Assembly (NCBI GenBank): GCA_946122785.1 | Contig: CAMGYJ010000010.1 | Location: 11,197,467 to 11,261,466 of the forward strand | Origin: Linum tenue | Taxonomy: Eukaryota; Streptophyta; Magnoliopsida; Malpighiales; Linaceae | DNA length: 64,000 nt | Direction of reading: 5' to 3' | Shown: one piece after another, positions 46,940-59,587 of the stretch | How the letters are laid out: each line of letters starts with the position of its first letter | Position numbering within the stretch: the stretch's first letter is position 1 | Program-made: the position numbers and the translations under genes | The notes under the pieces: generated by a model | Database searches by the model: none | Told to the model about the DNA's origin: nothing | The model's input: only the letters and a program-made list of their open reading frames with translations

Positions 46940-47407
46940 TGAAAGAAAAATGACTTGTCCCAGCATCGAACCCTTTTATTCCACCTTCTGCTGCTTCATA
47001 AATCTATCATGTGTTTCTTTTGGCTTTAGTATGTTCTGGGTCAAAGCAAGTCAGGACCAATTGGCTGGTGTTTGTTATATGATCATTGTGGTCTGTAGTT
47101 TGTCTGTGTTAAATGATCATGTGGCGTAGAATTTTTTTCTTTCCTTTCTGGATCTTCGATTTGTTGGGAATGGAACTATCATACGTATTGAACATTGTCA
47201 TGAACCTTTAACATGAATTTCAGTGTAAGTTGAGAATTTCAAGATTTGCATCGCTCAATGCATGTATTTTCATATCATTAATATCCAATCTGATGAGAGA
47301 ACTACAAACCAGAATCAGTTTCATGTCTCATCTCCAAAATTGCAATACAAGCACAAAAAAGTAACGGCAAGGGAACTTATAGAAGAACAGTTTTTAACCA
47401 TGGTAAG
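46940..47407. other. Convergent 3' flanks of the MYB gene and the plastid protein gene
   Basis: Probably two 3' untranslated regions meeting tail to tail. No gene or repeat recognised. Confidence 0.4.
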
Positions 47408-48085
47408 TTACCAAAGTCTTGAACTGTGTTTTCTTCTCATTCTTCTTCCCTTGTTAAGCTGCAAAACTGAGGGGACAGTGAATCCCTGCTTCTGTGCCAG
47501 TTTCTGCAAATCGTCTCTTCTCAAGCCCAAAGTAACTCCAACGCCGAAGATGCAGAACCCTAGAAGCAAATCCCTGGCGCCTCTACCAAACCCTTCTACC
47601 AAAATTGCAGAAACTAGGGCCGCAGTCAGAACTCCAATGATCAGATCTTTATCTACTTTGCCAGAGGAAAACAACACAATGGCGACACCGGAAACCAGAA
47701 ACAACCCTAACAGAACCAACGAGCTTCTCCTCCCTCTCCTTCTTCCCCATCCGCTTCCTCCGCCTCCGCCGAAACCCTTCCAAGACCCGGACCCACCTTT
47801 ACCACCGCCATCTCCAGAAGTGCTGAGTTCCGCCAGAATCAGACCCAGCGGTTCGGGGAGCAAGTTAAGCTTGGAAGCGATTGAGAAGGCCAATTTGGGC
47901 AGAGTCTCGGCTACCCTGTGATACCCAGATCCCCTCTTGGCCTTTCGTGCGCAAATAACTGGGAGATGAATCTGGGTTCGGGACAAAAGTAACGGTGAAG
48001 GGCGAATCGTCGCTGAAATTTCGAAGAGTCCATGGGGTCCTTGTGAAGGGAGAGGGTCGAAATTGAGGTTCAGAACATTCTGCAT
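47408..48085 (-). CDS. Predicted plastid glycine-rich membrane protein, function unknown
   Basis: A 225-residue open frame without introns. Residues 1-50 are rich in Ser, Arg and Pro with few acids, like a plastid transit peptide (IRPSPLLLSRTQIH, then VICARKAKRGSG). A Gly-rich linker covers 91-115, and an arginine cluster follows (GRRRGRR). Three hydrophobic segments lie at about 122-142, 148-166 and 172-188 (LVLLGLFLVSGVAIVLFSSG; LIIGVLTAALVSAILVEGF; LLLGFCIFGVGVTLGL). The C-terminus is basic and may be altered if a last intron exists. I cannot name the family. Plus-strand frames over the same bases are proline-rich shadows of it. Confidence 0.65.
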   Translation of the reverse strand: MQNVLNLNFDPLPSQGPHGLFEISATIRPSPLLLSRTQIHLPVICARKAKRGSGYHRVAETLPKLAFSIASKLNLLPEPLGLILAELSTSGDGGGKGGSGSWKGFGGGGGSGWGRRRGRRSSLVLLGLFLVSGVAIVLFSSGKVDKDLIIGVLTAALVSAILVEGFGRGARDLLLGFCIFGVGVTLGLRRDDLQKLAQKQGFTVPSVLQLNKGRRMRRKHSSRLW

Positions 48086-48349
48086 TTCGGTGAGCTAGCC
48101 GGAGAGAGGAGCCAGCCAAGGAGCGACCGTTATGTGGGGAAAAGTTTGAAAATTTGGGAGATAGGAGGAGTAAGGAATCAAACTCCCTTGCTTTTAAAAA
48201 GTCTTCACCGGGAAAACCTTTGATCAGCAGCGGCGAAGTGGGAGACAAACCGGTCCTCCTCTCGCCGCGTTGTGTGCTCCACTTGTGAGCCGCGTTGTTG
48301 GAGGGATATGAAATGGGCCAGTTATGGTATGGGCTGTTCATATCACGGC
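48086..48349 (-). promoter_or_regulatory. Upstream region of the plastid membrane protein gene
   Basis: GC-richer stretch likely to hold the 5' untranslated region and promoter. Other frames here have no domain. Confidence 0.3.
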
Positions 48350-48421
48350 CCATTTTTATATATTCACACCGGAATGATTACTATGACAATTATCAAATTA
48401 AATAACCTTAAAATTTATTAA
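48350..48421. repeat. Left remnant of family A hAT-like repeat
   Basis: Matches the left part of the 39900 element (GGTTAC-CATGGTAAT-like words, then CTTAAAATTTATTAA). The match resumes at 53949 after the Mutator-like insertion. Confidence 0.45.
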
Positions 48422-48858
48422 AGGTTAATATCCTAATTTAATTCGAAGTTTAACGAAAATTCTGATCTCATTTTTCAAATAAGACATTTATGGCCCACTT
48501 TTGAAATTATTTGACAAATTTAGCCCGAAATTTATTTTGACAAAACTGACGGTCAAACATTCTCACGATTAATGACTGAGCAAAAACTACTTATGTGGCC
48601 TATGCATGATTGCCACATCATCAAATAATAATTTATTTAATTATCTGGAAGAAAATTAAAAGCAAAATAAAACAAATCAACAAATAAAAAAATAATAAGT
48701 CAAAGACCCGGGTCAAAATCCCTAATTTTCTTCTCTTCTTTCTTAACTCACTGCAGACAATCCAAAGGGCCCAAGAACTCTCCACCACCACCACCACCAG
48801 CTCTTCCCTCTCCGGCAGGGAGCTTCTAGAATCTAGATTCACTCTTCTCCGACGGCGG

Positions 48859-51800
48859 TAGGGGTGGCCATACGGTTCGGATTTACCGAACCGAACAAAA
48901 ACCGACCAAAACTGAATTTAACCTTATTAGGTTCGGAATTCGGACTGGAATAGACCATATTTTGGGAGACATCTTCTTTTGAACCGAACAACCGATTTTC
49001 CGACCGATTTTCCGAATTGTCAACCTATGTGATCTGCACCCAGAGCCCACTCCTAGGCCCAAGTTCCCAACCCAGCCCAATTGTTTAACCCTCAGCCCAT
49101 TCTCTGATACTGATAGCCCAATGCTTGCCCAAGTCCCAACCCTCAGCCCAATTGATCCATTCCACTTATGTGACTTACCCACCCAGCGGCCAACACAGCA
49201 GCAACCCTAACCCTAATCGAAACAGCAAACAGAGACAAGAGTACATACCCAATTCCATCCACGCCAATCTTCAGCGCCGCTGCCCGCTTGGCGACCACCG
49301 CAATTCGTCGTTTCTCCATGGGCGACGGAGACGCCCTAACTTGTGGGCTGCGTCAGCCCACCTCCTCAATCCATCTCTCTCCCACCGCACTCGCCGCCAC
49401 CCCGCCTCCCACCCAGTCCCACCGACTCTCCCGTCGGCCGTCACCACTCGCAATCGTATCTCACCGCTCGTACTCGCGTTCGCAGCTCCCCGCCGCTCAG
49501 TGCTCCATTCTAGTCGGTGGCAGACATAGCAAGACAAGAGGATTCCAACTCCGAAGTCCAACGATGGCCTACCTCCACCAGTCGACATGACCACCAATCA
49601 GAAAGCTAGCACTAGCAGACAGTGAAATGCCGGCAGCTCCACCAACACCGACAGTCAACCAATTCCAAATGAGGACGTCCATGTGTTGGTATGTTCTAAT
49701 TCTTGTTCAATCGTGAGATTGCATTGATTTGATAGGCATATTAGTTGAACTAGTGTATGCGTGTATATTGTCAGACTTGGTTGAGTTTATGTGAGGCATA
49801 TTTGCTGAATTTGTTGAACTGGTTGGGGTTGGAAGCCTAGAACTATTTTGCTTGTATTTGTATATATGTAATTCTGCCTTTTGTATTTTCTTTAATGCTA
49901 CTGTTGCTTGTATTTGTATATATGTAATTCGCATAGCAGTAGCACCATTCTCCCAAATAAACAAACCCAAAGCTTCTCGTTCCTCTCTTCAAGCGTGTTC
50001 GACTAGTTGGAAATAAATGATAAAGCTCTCTATCATTCTGCCTCTTTCATTTTCCTTAATGCTAGTGTTGATTGTGTTTATTGGTGATGGAAATTTACTT
50101 TGTTTATTGTTGGTGTAGGAAGAGGATTCATCGGCCGGTGGCGGTGAAGTTCCTGTGGAGGAGGCTGTTGCCCGCTCTACTAGTACTACCAAAAAAACAT
50201 TAAAACCAAAAAGGAAGGAGATGAAGTCACGAGCTGAGTGTTGGACTCAATTTACAAAGTTCAATGCCCCAGACGGATACAAGATGTCAAGGTGTATGAA
50301 GTGTGGGAAGGAGTACGAGGCAGATACATTTCTTAATGGCACCAATGCTATGAATGTTCATATGCGAAAGGGTTGTGATGACAAAAAAAAAGGTACTACT
50401 CAACAACTATTGAACTTAGGAAAAACTGGGGTAGAAGGTGAGGGTACTTTAACAAACTGGAAGTTTGATCAAGAAGCTACTAGAAAGGGTTTAGCATACA
50501 TGCTCATTATTGATGAAAAACCGTTCAAGTTTGTTGATGGGATGGGGTTTAAGTACTTCATGTCGCTATGCTGCCCTATGTTCAATATTCCTTATAGAAG
50601 AACAATCACTAGGGACTGTTTTGCCTTCTATACTGAGATGAAAGACAAGTTGAAAAGATTTTTTCAAAGTTGTGAAGGAAGAATTTGTTTGACTACTGAT
50701 GCCTGGACTTCGAATAAGCAAGATAGTTTTATGTGCTTAACTGCCCACTTTATTGACCAAGATTGGAAATTGAGAAAGAAGATCATTAATTTTGGGGAAC
50801 TTAAAGGTCATAAAGGTGTAGATATTGTTGATGGCATTGTTACTTGTTTGGATGATTGGGGGATTGACAAGGTCTTCACAATAACTGTTGATAATGCTAG
50901 CTCTAATGACACAGTTGTAGCCAAATTGAAGGAAGTTTTTAATATTAGAGGGACTAGTATTTGTGATAGTTCATTTCTTCACATGAGATGTGTGGCTCAC
51001 ATTTTAAATTTGGTTGTGTCTGATGGGCTTGGAGATATTTTCCTATCGGTGAAGAGAATTAGAGAAGCTGTGAGGTTTATTAGAAACTAACAAGAAAGGT
51101 TGAAAAAATTTAATGAATTTGCCAAAGTTCAAAAAGTAGTATGCAAACGTGGCTTGTGTCTTGATGTTCCTACTAGATGGAACTCGACATTCTTGATGTT
51201 GCAGGCTGCTGAGAGGTTTGAAAAGGTGTTTAAGATGTTTGACATGTATGATGATCATTTTCGAAAGGACTTGAAAAGCATGAAGGATAGACATGGCATA
51301 ATTGGGGTCCCAGAGAAGGATGATTGGGAGAATGTAAGGAGGATGATGGGATTTCTTGGTAAGTTCTATGACTTCACTTTGAAGATCTCGGGCTCAAGGT
51401 ATACCACTTCTAACTTGTTCTTACAAGAGGTGCATTCCCTATATCATTTGATACACAAGTGGGAGACTGAAGTTGAGAAAGCTTATGACTTGAGTGTCAT
51501 GGCTAGCAAGATAAAAATAAAGTACGAGAAGTATTGGAGAGATGTGGATAAAATGAACAAGCTACTTTACATCTCCAATGTTATGGATCCGAGGTACAAG
51601 TTGGGTTTTGTTGACTATGCTTTAAAAAGGGTGTATCCTGAGGATGGTAAGGGAGAACGTATGGCAGAAGATGTGAATAAGGCTACATTTACTCTATTTG
51701 CTCACTATGAACAGCTTTGGAAATCAAAGCAATCTAAGAATGCCTCTACTTCTTTGGATCCAATTGTGGAGGAGTGTGATGTTGATGAGATTGATGTACT

Positions 51801-53007
51801 TGCTGAATACAAAAAGCATAGAGAGCAAATTGTAGGGGCGGTAAACAAATCTGAACTTGAGAAATACCTTCGTGAGGAAGACGAGCCAATGGTGCTCAAG
51901 TTTGATGTTCTAGGTTCGTGGAAAGTTAACAGCTTGAGGTTTCCAACACTTTCATTGATGGCTAAAGATGTTCTAGCGGTACCTATCTCTACCGTTGCAT
52001 CTGAATCTGCCTTTAGCGCTGGTGGGAGGATTCTAGATGATTTCAGAAGTTCATTGACTGCTAAGATAGTGGAGGCTTTAATTTGTAGCCCGGATTGGAT
52101 ACGTGGTGATTCTGCACCACCATCAGCCTAGGAGGATCCAGAAGAGGTTGAGAAAATAGATGAAGGTAAAGTCTCAATTCTAGCATTACATATTTACAAC
52201 ATGATTAATTTGTATGTTATGACTAATTTTGGGTCTTTTTAATCTTGCAGAATTGGACAAGTTGATGAATGCAATCTCTATAAGAGATAATCTTGTTTCA
52301 TCTACCTCGACTTCCAATGTACCAAGTTCAAGTGGAAGGAGGAACGATGGTAGTGCATCTGGTAGTGCTTGTGGTGATAATTCCGATGTTTCTATGCATG
52401 ATTGATGACTTTAGAGGTAAGAAGTTGAGATTTTATTCTACTTGGCTATCTGTAATTAGCTCTATACATATTAATCACTAACCATCATTGTTTCATGTTT
52501 ATTGTACTATTTTCAATTTAAAAGGTGTCAATTGACCAAGAGTGAAGAGCCAAGAAGCAAAATCTTGGAGTTTGTAAAAGTTATGCTTGGAATTTAGACA
52601 ATGGCTACCTTTCTTTTGTTAGTTTGAATTTAAAACTATTAAATTGTAATGAATGATTCTAAACGGGTGAACTTCTAGTATTTGTATTGGATATTTGGAA
52701 GGTGGATTTGTTTTATTTGTATTAGAATATTTGGAATGGGGACTTGAGATGAATTGCAGGGGACAATATTTATTTACATCATTTCCAGCAGCAAATGACA
52801 AATTTTCAGCAGCAGTAGGCTGGTACCAAAAGCCCTTAAAAGGCAAAAGTTTAAATGAGGCAGCAACTTTTTCGGTTATGGCACAAAAACCGAACCGCAC
52901 CGAAATACTATTTAGTTCGAATTCGGTTGGCTCAAGACAAACTTCGGAATACCTCTACTTCCTTGTTTGGTTTGGTTCGAACCGAACCGACCGAACGCCC
53001 ACCCCTA
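48859..53007 (+). mobile_element. hAT transposon (Ac/RICESLEEPER type), 4.15 kb
   Basis: Begins TAGGGGTGGCC and ends CCCACCCCTA. Flanked by GACGGCGG (48851-48858) and GACAGCGG (53008-53015), an 8-bp duplication with one mismatch. Both arms carry many CGAACCG/CGGTTCG words (48875-49010 and 52890-52996). Inside is a three-exon transposase gene. Inserted in the interior of the Mutator-like element. Confidence 0.92.
49587..52405 (+). pseudogene. hAT transposase gene with three in-frame stop codons
   Basis: Exons 49587-49688, 50119-52165 and 52251-52405 keep one phase throughout, spanning 768 codons, normal for the family. Parts in order: BED-type zinc finger (CWTQFTKF, then CMKCGKEYEADTF, HMRKGCDD; about 50245-50370); the RNase H-like core with TTDAWTSNKQDSFMCLTAHF (50693-50752), TVDNASSND (50887) and MRCVAHILNLVVSDGL; then the C-terminal dimerisation block PISTVASESAFSAGGRILDD (51980-52040). 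Stops: TGA 49623-49625, TAA 51088-51090 and TAG 52129-52131. No frameshift is seen, so inactivation is recent. The start is the first Met in exon 1 and is less certain than the rest. Confidence 0.9.
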
Positions 53008-53948
53008 GACAGCGGTGTAAGAACAAGCATTTCATTCTTCCTAGGAACCTGGTCTTGCGAGAAGCTACTAGCAATGAGGCTCTTCCTTCTCCTCCTCCGA
53101 TTTCCGTACAAGGAGAATGCTCTGCTCCCGCTGTCAAGCAGCCGTCGGTGTTGAATGAGGAAGAAAGGAACATATGAAGGAGATAACAGAGGAAGGAACT
53201 TCCGGTCGGCGTTCCCCTGAATCAGCTCGACATTTCCCCACCGGTCGTTGCAATCACCGTCGACGTCGCCCATCAAGCTCGACCTTTGTCGCATTCCCGA
53301 CGCGCTCTCCTAACTCGTCGCATCGCTGTCCTTGTTCATCGCCCCAGATCCGCCGCCGTCAGGCAACACAGTGATCGACGGCCGGTGACCCAGGTGTAGG
53401 GAGTAAAATCCCCTACCTCAAGATTCGTCGTCACCGCAGCCGGATTTTCTGGGTTTGAACCATCAATGACTCTTCTCGTCCGAAGCAGAGGCAAGCTGAC
53501 AAGGTAGAAGCATTTCCGACCTTTGCCATCATCAAGCTGGTGGATATCGTTGGCTATGAGTGGGAATAAAAGAATGAGGGGGATGGGCATACTTCATCTG
53601 CGGCGGTGGCCATTTTGAGAGGAAGAAGAAGGAGAGAAAGAGATGGGTAGGTTAGGCTTTTTTTTTTTTTTTTGAATAAAAGGAGGAGAGAGAAGTCTTT
53701 GTCCATTTCTTATTTAATGTTTTTTATTTTTAATTAAAAAGTGACGTGGATGCCACTTCAGCCCTAGATGCTGAGTTATTAACGGTGAGAATGTTTGACC
53801 GTCAGTTTTAATAGTCAACATAAATTTTGGGCCAGATTTGTGCAATAATTTCAAAAGTGAGCCATAAATGTCTTATTTGAAAAATGGGGCCAGAACTGTC
53901 ACTGACGCTAAACTTCGTGTCAAACTAGGGTATTAACCCATTTATTAA

Positions 53949-54195
53949 TCATGAAATATAATATCATAACCAAACCGTCTTAACTAATACAACAACCAAA
54001 TTAATCAAAATAAAGCTTAATCAGTTAGCCGGAATAATCAATATAACATCACATTATCATTAAGTGAAAAAATCTCCAGTTAATGCATCAATTCGCAATT
54101 TATATAATGAAAAAACATAAAAATCAAGTCATAGTTATAGTTAACCATTAACATAAATACATGTAACTAATACAATTATCTTACTGTCAATAGAA
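53949..54195. repeat. Right remnant of family A hAT-like repeat
   Basis: ATAACCAAACCGTCTTAAC and ACTAATACAATTATCTTAC match 39970-40010 and 41990-42014 of the family A element. Its right terminus is missing. Confidence 0.5.
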
Positions 54196-54888
54196 GTATT
54201 CACGTAACAAAAAGATATGTCAATGGTATGAGGTTAATGAATTGTTGAATTTTGTAAATTGACTTATTCTTTTAGCAATTATCATAGGATGAAATTGACA
54301 TTCCTTTCAAGCCTTTATCCAACATATTGTATGAGTTGTATCTAAAATAGGAGTCCATATATTGTGGTAATTACACTCTAGAAATACAAATATACAATAT
54401 AGGAACAATATTGAACTTTTATTTTTTATGAGCCTAAGAGGGAGGAACGTTTGACACTTGAGTGGTTATGCAAAGTATTAAGTATGTGTATATAATATTT
54501 ATGAGATATATGGTTAATTACTTAATGTAAAGATATCACATGATCCACATACCTCAATATCTCCTTGTCACAACATTTATTGCCGCTAGAGGCGCTCCCT
54601 ATAAGATTTGACGTTCTTAGGGATGCCTGACATGGCCTTTAATGACTTAACTGTTGGTAGGTTGGATATAAATACCCCTGTACATTATTTAATGGTAACT
54701 CAAGTACTCTCTCCCACTAAACTCATTCATCTCTCTTATCTCCCACTAACTTAAGTTTTGGAGAGTATCCCAATCCCACGTTTGAGGACTTTTCTTATAG
54801 AAGGGAAGGGATACTTCTATATAATGAGTCAGAGGTGATCTCACATGCCTCATCTCCTGCCTGGTACATAATAGGTTTAAACAATTAG
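54196..54888. other. Intergenic, no recognised feature
   Basis: AT-rich DNA with no frame or repeat I can name, ending at the target site of the next retrotransposon. Confidence 0.4.
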
Positions 54889-54893
54889 CTAAT

Positions 54894-55170
54894 TTTTATG
54901 TAAATATTGATACATGGATGACCAATGACCTACCACATTAGATGCTCACTTGCGAGTTACATGTAATCCCTATTTCTACATCATTATCTAGCATTCATAT
55001 GCATTGATATTAGAATGTAGTGGTTACCAAAGTGTGCCTATAAATATAGCACACCATTGTATCAAAAGTGGAGAATGAATAAGAAAGCTCACTTCCCCCT
55101 CTCTTCTTTGTGTCTTTCCCTCTCTAATCTTCTTTTGTAGTTGTTTATATTTTCCATTAGTTTCATAACA
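54894..55170 (+). repeat. Left LTR of the second copia element
   Basis: Starts TTTTATGTAAATATTG and ends TTTCATAACA. Nearly identical to 59588-59864. Confidence 0.9.
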
Positions 55171-55568
55171 CGTTATCAACACGAAGCTCTGCCAAAATTA
55201 TCATTGTTCAAGCCCCAAAGACTCTCGACATAATCTAAGATATTGGAGTAAGATCACAATATGATCAAGGTATGTAAATCTTAAATCCTTTCTTATCTTA
55301 TTGTCTTATTTGTGTTGAGATTATCTCATTCCAATATATCAAGATGGGTGCTACTTCTCATATCCATTGATATTTTATCACGTCGATTTATTTGGATTAA
55401 CAAGAAAAGTAATATAAGTGATGAGTTAATTTTTCAGTTCTCCGTGTTATCCTATTCTTATCAATCATACATTGATATGTAGAAAATGCTAGTTCCAAGA
55501 GCTCATATATTCTCCAGAAGTGGAAATTGAAGAATCCAAAGGCAAAGAAAGAAGTGGACATGGTAACA

Positions 55569-58500
55569 AGAAGATTGGTTTTGTATGTTACCATTGTAAT
55601 GGAAATTTGCATTTGTCTCATACCCATTGTACGCAAAAGACCTTATTCTACCAAGAATCAAAGAGAAAAGCTAATTCATATAAGCTCCTGCAATATCAAT
55701 ATTATGGAACATATTTTTTGTATTATAAGTTGGTATATTCTCCATTAAAGATGAAAATGATATCACTTGAAAAAATTTCATTTCCAGAAGTGAATGAAAT
55801 AATCTATTCTCCAAAGCGAATGGAGCTATAAACATAATTATATATATGTTAAATGTATTGTTTGGATCTTTTCACCGGAAGTGAGAAAAGAGGAGTAAAA
55901 GGAGAACTATAAATAAGGATGACACCACAATTGCATTATCAAAGTCATGATAACATAATGTACCTGTTGTACATTATAATGTATAATGAAACGCATATAT
56001 AAATTTAAAATCACCTAGTCAGTGATGGTATTGTTCCAAATAAATCTTATTTAATTTTCACAATTGTAGTATTATGATTCTTATTTCTTTTATGATTTAT
56101 TGTGACGTTATTTTTCATGCATAATTTAATTTGATAACCTTTATATAGAACAATTAACTTGATAAATTCATCATTGTTGTCTTAAGTTTGAAATATTCTC
56201 ACTTATTACTTTTATTATGTTTTTCTAAAGTATGAGTATTAGAAAAATTCCATATAACTATATGGTAGAGTACATAAATAAGAAAAAGATTCTGAAGAGC
56301 TTATGTTTGGTTACTTGAAGTAACTAAATCATGTACTCGTGATAACAATTTGTGATGATATTCACTATGAATTTGTGTTTACTAAGAATGCATCAAATCA
56401 TAAGTCCCCGGAAGGGTGGAATATGATACAAAATATGGTAAAGCTTTAAAGGAGCTAATTTTGTGGCCTGAAGGAACCAAACTACCTAGTGATGATGCAT
56501 TACCCAATAAAAAGGATATTCGTAAAATGAATGCCTTATCAAGAAAATAGTGAAACTAATATTTGCATCACAAATATGTACTACTGTATATTAGTACAAT
56601 CAGTACACATAAAAGTGTAAACCAGAAGTTTACAAGATTTGATAACTTGATAATTGGTTGGTCCGGTTAGACCATCCCGGATCTTGATGTGAAAAAAGTT
56701 ATTTGAGAATTCATGAGAACATCATATGAGAAGTCAAAGAACTCTTCAACTAAAAGAGTTATTATGTCATGTTTGTTCTCAAGGAGAATAGAATAATTGA
56801 TCATCGTTTGTATAAGAGTTGGCAAATCTCTTAAGATTTTATGGACGTGGATGCAGAACAATACATCAGTCATGTGGATCATTTGTGAATTTGATGGGTT
56901 GCTGCATCAAATGGATGATCACTTTATTTTATCTAATCGCAACCCGATGTTTGCGAGATTGATTGCCTCACTATGGATACATTTTGATGGTTATCCAATC
57001 AAACATCACTTTGCTTAAGAGAACATACTGAGCCTTCTGGTCTCTTGGCGAGGACATGCTAGCTGGCAAGTGATAGTATTGGTTCACATCTAACCAACAA
57101 GCTATCATAAGTTCCCCCCTTATTACAGATGGTTTTGGTCATAAAATTAACATTTCTCATATGAGAATATAAGGGTGTGCCGCATACATCCCAATTGCTC
57201 CACCACAGTATCTTAAGTTGATTCTCATTAGAGATTGAGAATTTGTGTTGAGGTTTGATCCCAAATGGGAAATTTGTTTGCGAAATTATTGTTTTGATGG
57301 ATTACTTTTCCAATATTAAGGGGGAGAGATAAAATAGCTAGGCAAAGAGATGAGTTGGAATGAGTTACCATTGTCTAGTTTTGATCTTCAAAGTAAGAAA
57401 CATGAACTTGAAGTTCATAAGATGAATTATCGTTACCAACTATCAAATGCCTCTACTGGCCATACGAAGTGACCAAGTCACGTATACTAGCTGTGAATGC
57501 TCCAACTAAATTTGATATCCTTGTTGGATACTCTAATATATAAAAAATGTGTATGAAAAGCTCATGAAGCGTGATAGACCAATCGGTTCCAATGATAGAC
57601 ATCCTCGAGAAAGAAAAGGAGCTGTAATTACTAATTAGAATGGTCAACTTGAGGACATGAAAACTCAAGAAGAGTAACCAAGAATAAAATATAATTTTAG
57701 TTCCAGAAGAACACATGTCTCTGAAAGTTGTGAAAGCGAAGAGATCTCAAAACCATATTAGACTACAATACTGGAACCATAATGAAATCATTGTCGATGA
57801 AATTTGTTTGTTGTACTTCAGTACTGAATATGATATGTACAAGTGAGGATCAAGAGTAAAACTCTATTGATGCATGCAAATAATGATGTTATTGGCCAAT
57901 ATAGAAAGAAATCATGAAACTTGCTCAAGGAACATAAAGTTTAAGGACCAGAAGTCCTTGCACCTAAAAAGGGCAAAACTAGCGGGATACAAACAAATTT
58001 TTGTGCTATTGGAAAGTATGAAATTGTGAGAGTTATCAGTTATCACATAATGTTTTGCAATGGGTTTCTCGAAGAGACCTATCATTGTTTAAAAGGAGTT
58101 ATACTTCCCTGTGGTGGTTGCAACTACTTTTTCATATCAATGTTTGAAAATTATTGTGATAGCCTATTTGTTTGAATTCCCTGAAGATGTTAAATATATT
58201 TGAAACTCCCAGAAGGATTAATTACTCCCAGAAGGATTAATTTACCTGAAGTAAACAAGTAAAGTTCTCGAGAACATATAATGATAGACTAAGAATATCC
58301 CCTGTATGAGTTGAGAAAATATAGACGAATGTGAAATTCTTGTCTAAGTGAACACCTACAACAGTAGGGTGAATGGACCTTAAAAGGTTAAATCTGGATA
58401 GAGTGCATTAGAGCATTTGCATTGTGCATATATAGTTGTGTTGTCTGTATGTGCTTCAAGGATTTTAAAATCTTGGTTTATGAGTTGTGTTTTACTTTAA

Positions 58501-59400
58501 AGTATGAGTTGTGTTTTATGACTGTGCTTTGTCTAGTTCATATGTTTCTATGATGTGAGTTTTGTTATTATCTTTCGTGATATAAAAGAATTGCTTGCAT
58601 GAATTTGTGTTAGTTAAGTTTTTTTGTGACGATCTCATATTATGTTGATGATATGACTATTATTGGAGCTCTTGAAGAGCTTCCTAAAACAGTTGATTGC
58701 TTAGAGACATAAGTTAAATTGAAGAATATAAGATCCTTTTTATGGGCAATGAAGGTAATGTCGAAAAAGTGGAAAAGTAATTTTGCATGAACAAATTATG
58801 TTCATCAAATAACATTAGGATCCTAAGATCAAAGATCCATTTAGGCATCAAGAAAGAAGTGAAACATTAGGTCCTGAAGTACTTTATATTGATGTACTAG
58901 GTCCTGAAGTACCATATGTTGATGCATCAGAGCACCAATGCATCTTGCTAGCCAAGCACCATATAAACTATCATTTTGGTGTTGATAATATAAGCAAAAT
59001 ACAATGTTTCCCTCAATGGAACGTTGGAAATACTTTGTTACCTTCAGGAACAATATATACGATTGTTCTATTATGGTACTATCAAAGAGAGATTTGGTAA
59101 ACTATATATCCAAATCCTATCTATCATTTGATCCTCATATTGGTTGATCGGAGACGAGCTATCTCTTACATATGGTGATATAAATGTTTCATAAAGAAAC
59201 AAAACAAACTATAATGGGCAAGTCCTGAATGTCTTTCGTTACACTTTGTGATCCACCATAGCTCAAGTACTTGTGGTTGTGAACTATTTTTAAATGAAAT
59301 GATCCTGACGATCATGTATGAAGAAAATCTAAAGATCATGCATCAAATTGACAATCTAGAAGATTGTTCACTAACTCACTCCCGACTACAATCTTTCTAA
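55569..59400 (+). pseudogene. Eroded gag-pol traces of the second copia element
   Basis: Recognisable short blocks of gag knuckle, pre-integrase, integrase tail and reverse transcriptase (YVDD) lie in copia order but in different frames, with many stops and indels between them. No part can encode a working domain. The spacing is roughly that of a full pol, so loss is by small changes rather than one deletion. Confidence 0.75.
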
Positions 59401-59587
59401 AAGTTGTTCGTGAAATTTGAGTTCAACGACTCAATAATATGAAATGATGTGGTCATGAGGGGGAGCATATACGCACTGCACTCTTTTCCCTTAACCATGG
59501 TTTTTTCCCACTGGGTTTTCCTGGTAAGGTTTTTAACGAGGCAGTATGAGATAGCGTAATGCAATCTAGTGGTCATCCAAGGGGGAG

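Larger units (their letters stand above)
48422..53939. mobile_element. Mutator-like element with about 160-170-bp inverted repeats, 9-bp duplication and foreign interior
   Basis: ATTTATTAA flanks both ends exactly (48413-48421 and 53940-53948). Inverted repeats cover about 48422-48581 and 53770-53939. They share long identical blocks such as TTTTTCAAATAAGACATTTA and ACTGACGGTCAAACATTCTC. Between the arms, apart from the nested hAT element, about 1 kb of GC-rich DNA (48700-48858 and 53008-53680) differs sharply from the AT-rich flanks and resembles captured gene sequence. No Mutator transposase is visible, so this is a non-autonomous, Pack-MULE-like element. Source of the interior not recognised. 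Confidence 0.88.

Noticed and set aside
47262..47921. Plus-strand 219-residue proline-rich frame
   Set aside because: It is the complement of the minus-strand plastid protein frame, and its composition reflects that gene's Gly-rich coding.
55520..55831. Independent small gene
   Set aside because: It contains a degenerate copia zinc knuckle and lies at the gag position of the second copia element.
56797..57018. Independent 73-residue gene
   Set aside because: It lies within the eroded pol of the second copia element and has no host-gene features.
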